From positions 1 to 64,000 of the forward strand of contig JADKEB010000013.1 of NCBI GenBank assembly GCA_016718205.1: a DNA stretch of 64,000 nt. Direction: 5' to 3'. The translations under genes were made by a program, and so were the position numbers. The stretch comes from Saprospiraceae bacterium. GTDB taxonomy: Bacteria > Bacteroidota > Bacteroidia > Chitinophagales > Saprospiraceae. The notes beneath the pieces were generated by a model. That model was not told where the DNA came from and searched no databases. It saw nothing but the letters and a program-made list of their open reading frames with translations. The stretch's first letter is position 1, and the number at the start of each line of letters is the position of its first letter. Shown one piece after another: positions 57,737-64,000 of this stretch.

Positions 57737-59377
57737 ATGAAAAAGTATATTATCATTTTATCGATACTTTTTGGAAGTTGTTCTGATACGATAGATTTTG
57801 TTCCTACTAATAGTTACAATGAAATCGCAGTATGGGAAAACGAACAAAGTGTCAATCTTTATATCAATTCATTTTACAGGATCTTTAACGAATATTTTAT
57901 ATTTGGAAATAAACCCATTGGCAGCGATGCTACTATGGCTGATGGACTGACGGATATCGCCAAATATTCGTCCAATTCTCCTGGAGAAGGAACTGCCAAT
58001 CTCATCATGACACAGGATGGTTATACGTCTGTAGCGGCCAATCATTTTGGTGTATGGACCAATACTTATGCCTGGAATCGAAGAATTCTTGAATTTCTGG
58101 ATGATCTTCAGAAATACTCTTCCAAGTTCTCAGAACCTGTGCGTCTAAGAATGGAAGCAGAAGTCCGATTTTTCAGGGCTTATATCTTTTTCCTGAATTA
58201 CCGGAGCCACGGTCCATTTATCATCAAAAAGTCACTCAATGATCCTGTAGAAATGTCCATCAACAATGAAAAGGAATGTTGGGATTTTATTGAAACTGAC
58301 TTTGATTTTGCAGCAACCTATTTGCCTGCTTCATGGGCGGTAAATACTGATGAAGGCCGAGTGACAAAATGGGCAGCACTTGCCATGAAGGCAAGAGCCA
58401 TGCTTTATGCCGAAAGGTGGCAAAAGGCAGCTGATGCTGCAAAAAAAGTGATAGATGAAGGTGGATTTGAACTTGAAGCAAATTATTCAGACATCTTTCT
58501 GAATGACAAAAACAGAAAAAGCAAAGAACACATTCTGGTGAAAAAATATAAGCATACTAATGGATTATTTCATGGGATGGACGAAATGATAGCTCCAAGC
58601 GGAGATATTCAGGGCAAGGGCGGCAGATTGTGCCCCACACAGGAATTAGTAGATGCTTTTTTAATGGAAAATGGGACGGAATTCAGTCCGGCATTGCCAT
58701 TCGACTCTACCATGTACCTCAATAGAGAAAGCAGATTTTATGCTACTATACTATACAATGGTGCACCATGGAAAGGGAGAAAGATTCAGACCTGGGTTGG
58801 AGAAAACACTGCTGTAGGTAATGGTTTGGACAGATTTCTTGCCTACAACAGTTCGCCATATCCCAATACAACTGTCACAGGCTACTATTTCAGAAAGTTA
58901 GGTGATGAATCCAATCTCAATTTTGACCTGGCTTACAGGAAAAGTGATCAGGATTGTATAGAGATTAGGTTGGCGGAAGTATATCTCATACTGGCAGAAG
59001 CGTATATCAATCTCAACAGAAAATCTGATGCCGAGCAGTGGATTCTTAAGGTTCGCAACAGATCACTGCAGCGAGATGTCACATCTCTCAAATCTGATAC
59101 GAAAGCAGAACTTGTACGCGAACGCATGCTCGAGCTGGCACTGGAAGGCCATAGATTCTGGGACCTGAGACGGTGGAAACTTGCATCATCTGTACTTCAT
59201 GGAAAAAAATTTCATGGAGCCATGATAACAAAACTAGCTGATGGTAAATCTAAATACCAACGTGTGGAAGTAGATATCAACACAAGAATTTATCCTGACA
59301 GATTTGACAGATTTCCATACCCTATCGGTGAATTGAATAATAACTCTAAAATAACAACACAACCAAATGGCTGGTAA
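57737..59377 (+). CDS. SusD/RagB-family glycan-binding lipoprotein
   Basis: 546 residues. Lipobox signal IIILSILFGSC gives a surface lipoprotein. SusD hallmarks: SVNLYINSFYRIFNEYF near the start, RMEAEVRFFRAYIFFLNYRSHGPFIIKKSL, GRVTKWAALAMKARAMLYAERWQKAADAAKKVIDEGGFELEANY, IEIRLAEVYLILAEAYINLNRKSDAEQWILKVRNR, and the conserved ELVRERMLELALEGHRFWDLRRW. It works as lid of the SusC transporter encoded 7 bases upstream. Its stop overlaps the start of the next gene by 11 bases, so the genes form one operon. Confidence 0.95.
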   Translation: MKKYIIILSILFGSCSDTIDFVPTNSYNEIAVWENEQSVNLYINSFYRIFNEYFIFGNKPIGSDATMADGLTDIAKYSSNSPGEGTANLIMTQDGYTSVAANHFGVWTNTYAWNRRILEFLDDLQKYSSKFSEPVRLRMEAEVRFFRAYIFFLNYRSHGPFIIKKSLNDPVEMSINNEKECWDFIETDFDFAATYLPASWAVNTDEGRVTKWAALAMKARAMLYAERWQKAADAAKKVIDEGGFELEANYSDIFLNDKNRKSKEHILVKKYKHTNGLFHGMDEMIAPSGDIQGKGGRLCPTQELVDAFLMENGTEFSPALPFDSTMYLNRESRFYATILYNGAPWKGRKIQTWVGENTAVGNGLDRFLAYNSSPYPNTTVTGYYFRKLGDESNLNFDLAYRKSDQDCIEIRLAEVYLILAEAYINLNRKSDAEQWILKVRNRSLQRDVTSLKSDTKAELVRERMLELALEGHRFWDLRRWKLASSVLHGKKFHGAMITKLADGKSKYQRVEVDINTRIYPDRFDRFPYPIGELNNNSKITTQPNGW

Positions 59378-59738
59378 GCAACATCTTTTCGGAATAGTGG
59401 CAGCAGCAGTTTTATTATTGTTTGGCTGCCAAAAAGAACAGGTATTTCCACAAAGTACCAACAACACCATTTTGAGCATCTCTCTGGCATACGCCAAAGA
59501 ACCACTAAAAATTTATGCCCCTGTATCCAATGATCTGGTAAAGGGTGAAATACAGTTTAAAATACCACCACTGCAGGACGCATCATTTTCTCAGATGCGG
59601 GTCAATATAGTGGTACCTACATCATCAGTTATCGTACCGGCATTCAAAGGGAATACAGACTTATCAAAACCATTCCGATTTTCCGTCTTTGCAGAAAATG
59701 GCGATAAAAAAGATTATTTATTAGTAGTATATAATTAA
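59367..59738 (+). CDS. Small lipoprotein, DUF5018-like beta domain
   Basis: 123 residues: signal AAAVLLLFGC (Cys about 20), then one beta-sandwich-like unit (NNTILSISLAYAKEPLKIYAPVSNDLVKGEIQFKIPP ... VIVPAFKGNTDLSKPFRFSVFAENGDKKDYLLVVY). The pattern (strands, then SKPFRFSVFAENGDKKDYLLVV) is shared with the DUF5018-like domains of the next two genes. Overlaps the susD gene by 11 bases. Probably a surface or periplasmic binding accessory. Confidence 0.65.
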   Translation: MAGKQHLFGIVAAAVLLLFGCQKEQVFPQSTNNTILSISLAYAKEPLKIYAPVSNDLVKGEIQFKIPPLQDASFSQMRVNIVVPTSSVIVPAFKGNTDLSKPFRFSVFAENGDKKDYLLVVYN

Positions 59739-59779
59739 CTAAAAATACTTGTTTAATCACTTTTAAAAACATTAAAATC

Positions 59780-61513
59780 ATGTTCCATTTATTTCTAAAA
59801 TTCACAAAAATTAAAAGCCCGTTCATTCTGCTTATAGGATTTGTTTCTTTTATGCTTGTCTTTGAGTCATGTAAAAAAGAAGAACCTGAAGTAGTAGATC
59901 CTAATCTTTCAAAGTATGTCGTAGAAAAAGTAAAAGTCCTAACTACGAAAGGTGAAGACCTCAACGCTCAATCTACCATTACCAAAGTAAATGAAAACGA
60001 ATCTACTGTAGACGCCATAGTTCCTGATGATGGTAATGATGGAAAAAGATTCAAAATTGAGTTTCAATACCCGTCTGGCATCACACCTGTATCAGTGACT
60101 CCTTCAGTGGCAGATTCGATTGATTTTTCGGTTGCAAAAACATTTACTATCAAATTTACAGAAGCTGTCAGTCGTAAATTTACGGTAAACATCATCGAGC
60201 AGGCACCTCAAGCTCCCGTAATAACAGCTATTACGATCACAGGAGCTCAGCAGACCGTCATAGAAGAAGATGTAAGAAGAATTAGTGTGAGAGTAGCTCA
60301 GGGAACCAGCTTAACAGCTATCACACCAAAAATCACCTTAACACCATCCACTGCTATCATTGTCGGTGGTGAAAAAGCATTGGACTTCACCAATCCTCAA
60401 GCCATCACAGTAAAAAATGGAGGTTCTTCTAAAACTTATTCTGTAAAAGTGGAGGATTATGGGTTTACCAAAATCACTAAACTTATGGATCGTTCACTTG
60501 CGGCATCGATGAGACCGGGCATTTTCGCCACCAAATCAGAGACATCCATAGCACTTGATTCCAAAGGAGAATTCGCTTTTGTGTCTTATGGTGATGGGAT
60601 AAAAAAATACAACCTTGCCACACCTTCTGCAGAGCCAACAGATCTTAAGACGACATATGCTGATGGCAAAAATGCGAGTTTTAAGATCCTGCAAAATGTA
60701 GGAACAGTTTTACTTGGTTGCAATAATCCTTGGCAGGCAGGAGATGTGGTGGTCAGCGCCTGGCCATCTACCGGACCCAGTGATTCTCCTGTTGAAGTGG
60801 CAAGAATCCCTCTACCTTCTGGTGGCATCATTCAAAATTTCCATGTAAAATTAGAAGGAGCAAATATTATAGCATATTTTGTGGATAGGGCTCCATTGCG
60901 CAAAAGTCCAAAAGAAGATCCGGTCATATATAGCGTTACTATTCCACTAGCATCAGTTTTAGCAGGTCAAAAAGTCACAGCCTTTACATCCAATCAAAAG
61001 ATGAATGGGTTAGTTACTTCTGGTGTAGGTGACGGACCAAATATCGAATTGCTCCCGATTCCCAACTCCAATGAGTTCTTTTACAACTCAGGCACATCTA
61101 CACCTACGATATTAAATAGCTCATTTGGCAGCCCGGCTGCATTCTCAGGTGCATTGGTCAATGGTTCTTCGGTGGGTATGAAAGCATTTGAACACAATCG
61201 TGGTAAGTACATCATGTGGGGAGTATTCTCCTGGTCAACCAATGCTGCTAATCCTAAGGCCAGCAAATTTGTTCTGCTGGATGTTACCAAAAAAGGATAC
61301 AGAAGCAGTATTACTGAAATCAATTCTGAGTTGGCCAATTCTAAATTTACAATCTGGAATGATGTACAGAAAATAGATGTCGGACTTGGCGGTATATCCG
61401 GAGAATTGGGTGACTATTACTGTCAAACAACTTTTGCTACTACTGCTGCCGGTAAACTTAGATTAGCATGCCTGTCAGCGCAGAATGGGTTTGTAGTGTA
61501 TGAGGTAGAATAA
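59780..61513 (+). CDS. DUF5018-like/DUF4623-like surface lipoprotein
   Basis: 577 residues. A long N-terminal hydrophobic stretch ends in a lipobox-type Cys (VSFMLVFESC). Two DUF5018-like beta domains (about 38-145 and 145-230: TFTIKFTEAVSRKFTVNI; TVIEEDVRRISVRVAQGTSLTAI...ALDFTNPQAITVKNGGSSKTYSVKV) precede a DUF4623-like propeller (KSETSIALDSKGEFAFVSYGDGIKKYNL ... GLGGISGELGDYYCQTTFATTAAGKLRLACLSAQNGFVVYEV). The propeller is related to the repeated domain of the 50952 protein. The arrangement is that of SusE/F-like surface glycan-binding proteins. Position after susD supports that role. Confidence 0.75.
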   Translation: MFHLFLKFTKIKSPFILLIGFVSFMLVFESCKKEEPEVVDPNLSKYVVEKVKVLTTKGEDLNAQSTITKVNENESTVDAIVPDDGNDGKRFKIEFQYPSGITPVSVTPSVADSIDFSVAKTFTIKFTEAVSRKFTVNIIEQAPQAPVITAITITGAQQTVIEEDVRRISVRVAQGTSLTAITPKITLTPSTAIIVGGEKALDFTNPQAITVKNGGSSKTYSVKVEDYGFTKITKLMDRSLAASMRPGIFATKSETSIALDSKGEFAFVSYGDGIKKYNLATPSAEPTDLKTTYADGKNASFKILQNVGTVLLGCNNPWQAGDVVVSAWPSTGPSDSPVEVARIPLPSGGIIQNFHVKLEGANIIAYFVDRAPLRKSPKEDPVIYSVTIPLASVLAGQKVTAFTSNQKMNGLVTSGVGDGPNIELLPIPNSNEFFYNSGTSTPTILNSSFGSPAAFSGALVNGSSVGMKAFEHNRGKYIMWGVFSWSTNAANPKASKFVLLDVTKKGYRSSITEINSELANSKFTIWNDVQKIDVGLGGISGELGDYYCQTTFATTAAGKLRLACLSAQNGFVVYEVE

Positions 61514-61586
61514 GAGTAGTTAATGAAGGATTTATATTAATTTGTTATTTTGACGATGCTAACATTTTTAATAAAATCCATAAATC

Positions 61587-63374
61587 ATGGGGTCATTATC
61601 AATAATTGGTAAAGCCCCAATTTTAAATAAATTAATAAATCATAAAAGAGTGAGAGTTTTTCAAATTTTAATAGGATTGGTTTTGTCTTTTTCAGCATTG
61701 ACATCAGGATGTAAAAAAACTGAAATGCCTTCTGACAATCCTGAAAATTTTGTCATCGACAGCATCAGGGTTTTAAGTATCAATAACGAACCACTATATG
61801 TCAATTACAACATCAATAATACCAGAATAGATGCCCTGGTAGAAAATGATGGTATCTCCGGTAAAGTTTTCAAGGTACAGTTTGTTTTTCCAAATGGAAT
61901 CACACCACTAAGTATCACACCGGATATATCGAAGTCTGTTGATTTTAAAAACCCTGTAGTATTTGAAATACAATATACCAGCGCAATAAAGAAATCCTAT
62001 ACTTTCACTCTTAACGAAGAAGCTACCAATCCGGCAAGGTATATCATTGAAAGCGTTCAGGTACTCAATGAAGACAACTCAGGAGCTAATATCAAACTAT
62101 CGCAAGCAGGAAACGATTATATAGGTCTGACTCAAAATCAAATACCGGGCAAAAAGTATAAACTTAAAATTACTTTCCCTTCAAAAATAGTACCCATATC
62201 TATCTTGCCCGACCCAAATTCTGTCACAGATTTCAGTAAAGAAGTCGTTTTTACAGTCAAATATGATGATCAGATCGTTAAAACGTATACTGTAAAAATC
62301 GGCAATTACAACACCAGCGATTTTACCCGAAAAGTTGTTCGTGGAGTTTGGGTCAGTGACGTAGGCAGTGATGTGTTTGCTTCCAAAGCAAATATTGCTG
62401 AATGCATCAACATTTGTAAAGACATCGGCATCAATACCATTTTTGTAGTCACTTACAATGATGCAAAGACCAAATATAAAAGTCAGGTGATGAAGGAATA
62501 TATGGGTGTAGAAATAGATCCCAAATATACGGGCAGAGACCCTCTGGCTGAGATGATAGAAGCTGCAAAACCGCACGGCATCAACGTAGTAGCATGGTTT
62601 GAATATGGTTTTGCTTCAGTGTACGGAGACAATACTGGCGGAGCATTGATAGCCAAATATCCTTCCTGGGCTTCAAGGGATGCCGCTGGCAGCATTACTG
62701 AAAAAAATAAATTTTATTGGTTGGACGCCTTCAATCCTGATGTACAGCAGTTCGTTAAAAAAATGATGGTGGAAGTGGTACAGAAATACCCTGACCTTGC
62801 TGGAGTCCAGGGTGATGACAGACTTCCTGCATTGGCGTCCAATGGTGGCTACAATGCGACAGTCACCGCTCTATACAAAACTGAAACAGGTAGGACAGCA
62901 CCATCAAACTTTCTTGATAGCCACTGGCTTCAATGGCGTGCCAATAAATTATCCGATTTTGGAGAATATATCTTCAAACATATTAAATCATTGAATGGCA
63001 AACAAATGGTGTCATGGTCTCCATCACCATATAGCTGGTCTTTGCAAAATTATCTGCAGGATTGGCCCGAATGGATGAGACGCAATATCGTAGATCATCT
63101 TCATCCTCAGCTTTACCGTACCAACTTCAATGACTACAAAGCGTCTTTTGATCAGGCTATGACAAATCTGGCACCTTTCAATTTTAAGGAATTGATATTT
63201 AGCCCGGGGGTTTTGGTAGGAATAGGCAGTGGTGATAGCGTTACTCCGGATATTTTGGACCAAAAATTGGCGTACAACAGATCAAAAGGCATAGATGGCG
63301 AAACATTTTTCTACTATGAGCGTATCAGGAAAAACAAGGCATTTCAAGATGTGATCAAGAAGCATAATAAATAG
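61587..63374 (+). CDS. GHL10 (family-10-like) glycosidase lipoprotein with DUF5018-like domains
   Basis: 595 residues. Lipobox near SALTSGC. Two DUF5018-like beta units (about 45-240) precede a TIM-barrel of the PF02638 glycosyl-hydrolase-like 10 family (about 248-590: RGVWVSDVGSDVFASKANIAECINICKDIGINTIFVV; EMIEAAKPHGINVVAWFEYGFAS; FYWLDAFNPDVQQFVKKMMVEVVQKYPDLAGVQGDDRL; IDGETFFYYERI). Candidate catalytic acids are in AWFEYG (Glu) and GDDR (Asp). Family members act on glycosidic bonds of poorly defined substrates. Followed 8 bases later by a phosphodiester glycosidase gene, a recurring pair in such loci. Confidence 0.85.
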   Translation: MGSLSIIGKAPILNKLINHKRVRVFQILIGLVLSFSALTSGCKKTEMPSDNPENFVIDSIRVLSINNEPLYVNYNINNTRIDALVENDGISGKVFKVQFVFPNGITPLSITPDISKSVDFKNPVVFEIQYTSAIKKSYTFTLNEEATNPARYIIESVQVLNEDNSGANIKLSQAGNDYIGLTQNQIPGKKYKLKITFPSKIVPISILPDPNSVTDFSKEVVFTVKYDDQIVKTYTVKIGNYNTSDFTRKVVRGVWVSDVGSDVFASKANIAECINICKDIGINTIFVVTYNDAKTKYKSQVMKEYMGVEIDPKYTGRDPLAEMIEAAKPHGINVVAWFEYGFASVYGDNTGGALIAKYPSWASRDAAGSITEKNKFYWLDAFNPDVQQFVKKMMVEVVQKYPDLAGVQGDDRLPALASNGGYNATVTALYKTETGRTAPSNFLDSHWLQWRANKLSDFGEYIFKHIKSLNGKQMVSWSPSPYSWSLQNYLQDWPEWMRRNIVDHLHPQLYRTNFNDYKASFDQAMTNLAPFNFKELIFSPGVLVGIGSGDSVTPDILDQKLAYNRSKGIDGETFFYYERIRKNKAFQDVIKKHNK

Positions 63375-63381
63375 ATACATA

Positions 63382-64000
63382 ATGAAAAGGTGGAATTTGG
63401 TTTTACTCTATTTAGGCATATTTTTAACCATATACGGGCAGAAAAATATCAGTCAGGATTCCATATCCTTTATTCATGCTGCGTGGGTCCACGACACCTT
63501 GTACAATGGAGTCTTCCATGCACATTGTCATTTTGACAGTAATCAGATATTCAATTCCAATCAAAACATCCATATACTACGTGTTGCAAAAAGCAATTCA
63601 AATGTCCAATGGAAAATCGGAACGGCAGGAAATGAGCTCCTGAAAACCAGCACCATCGCGCAAAAAGAGGAAGCTCTGGCTGCTGTCAATGGTTCTTTCT
63701 TCAACATGAAAAAAGGAGGAAGTGTCAATTTTATTCGCATTAACGGGATCATGACTGATACTTCTGCCAATGACAAAGGCCCCGGAATCTATGGGCAGAA
63801 TCAAAGCGGAGCCTTTGCATATGATGATAAAAATTTTGTCATTCTCAAAAGAGATATTCCTGGTCAAGGTAAGTGGGAAGAAAATATTCCTTTTCCCAAT
63901 GTCATGGAATGTGGTCCTATCCTACTGGTGGATACGCAAAAACAACCACTCCTTGACTCTCCATTTAACAACAACAGGCACCCGCGCACATGTGTATGTG
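63382..64000 (+). CDS. Phosphodiester glycosidase (NAGPA domain), cut by window edge
   Basis: The first 206 residues are visible. Signal peptide (LVLLYLGIFLTIYGQ) is followed by the NAGPA/phosphodiester glycosidase pattern: HILRVAKSNSNVQWKIGTAG, EEALAAVNGSFFNMKKGG, a central DKNFVILKRD strand, PFPNVMECGPILLVDTQ, and NNRHPRTCV, where the conserved HPRT block begins. The family hydrolyses sugar-phosphodiester links, as the human uncovering enzyme does for GlcNAc-phospho-mannose. The gene runs on past 64000. It implies that the locus target contains phosphodiester-linked sugars or is released as such. Confidence 0.85.
   Translation, partial: MKRWNLVLLYLGIFLTIYGQKNISQDSISFIHAAWVHDTLYNGVFHAHCHFDSNQIFNSNQNIHILRVAKSNSNVQWKIGTAGNELLKTSTIAQKEEALAAVNGSFFNMKKGGSVNFIRINGIMTDTSANDKGPGIYGQNQSGAFAYDDKNFVILKRDIPGQGKWEENIPFPNVMECGPILLVDTQKQPLLDSPFNNNRHPRTCVC

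Overview
The window looks like a chromosome segment of a Bacteroidota bacterium, probably of the Saprospiraceae/Chitinophagia type. The evidence is two SusC/SusD loci, several proteins ending in type IX secretion (Por) sorting tails, FecR/ECF regulation, and promoters of the Bacteroidota form TTG-N20-TAnnTTTG. Base composition is AT-rich throughout, with one clearly GC-richer gene at 17203-19752.

Region 1 (1-9200) is decaying accessory DNA. It holds a frameshifted S9 dipeptidyl peptidase, two broken AAA-type ATPase genes (one framed by repeated GCGATCATAATCG motifs), a HicB antitoxin whose HicA toxin is interrupted by a ~100-bp insert, an apparently intact IS701-type transposase and a frameshifted IS66 TnpC.

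Region 2 (9200-27950) is the most unusual part. It reads as an integron cassette array without an integrase in view (a CALIN). Mostly same-strand small genes each end in or just before a hairpin site with RYYYAAC-like and GTTRRRY-like ends, i.e. attC sites. I find ten such sites plus one possible remnant. Cargo: GNAT acetyltransferases, VOC-fold proteins, an alpha/beta hydrolase, a WG-repeat lipoprotein, two HigBA-like toxin-antitoxin pairs, a tRNA-like sequence, and three large T9SS-exported proteins (beta-propeller, beta-helix, glycosidase-like). Four of the attC sites are interrupted by group IIC-like introns, all plus-strand. Introns A, B, C and E share one insertion point (CGT|TA of the right core); intron D sits 11 bases upstream of it in the same attC as C. 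Intron A carries an intact reverse transcriptase, D a broken one, and B, C and E are ORF-less. Introns B-E and even their domain V hairpins have collected small palindromes. Introns A and E carry a good Bacteroidota promoter pointing out into the next cassette. A reverse-strand intron remnant marks the right end.

Region 3 (28000-47150) is a glycan utilisation locus: a divergent AraC regulator, SusC, SusD, a T9SS-exported toroid/LamG protein, a LamG-repeat protein, a GH130 phosphorylase, an MFS transporter, a Gfo/Idh/MocA oxidoreductase (one-base frameshift) and a lipoprotein related to the toroid domain. The order suggests extracellular binding/cleavage, SusCD import, phosphorolysis by GH130 and onward transport and oxidation.

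Region 4 (47200-64000) starts with two minus-strand genes (DUF5009-like acyltransferase, TPR protein). It continues with an ECF sigma/FecR-controlled second locus: DUF4623-like repeat protein, SusC with an STN domain (frameshift in an A9 run), SusD, two DUF5018-like lipoproteins, a family-10-like glycosidase (GHL10) and a phosphodiester glycosidase cut by the window edge. The last two suggest a target with phosphodiester-linked sugars, but the substrate cannot be read from sequence.
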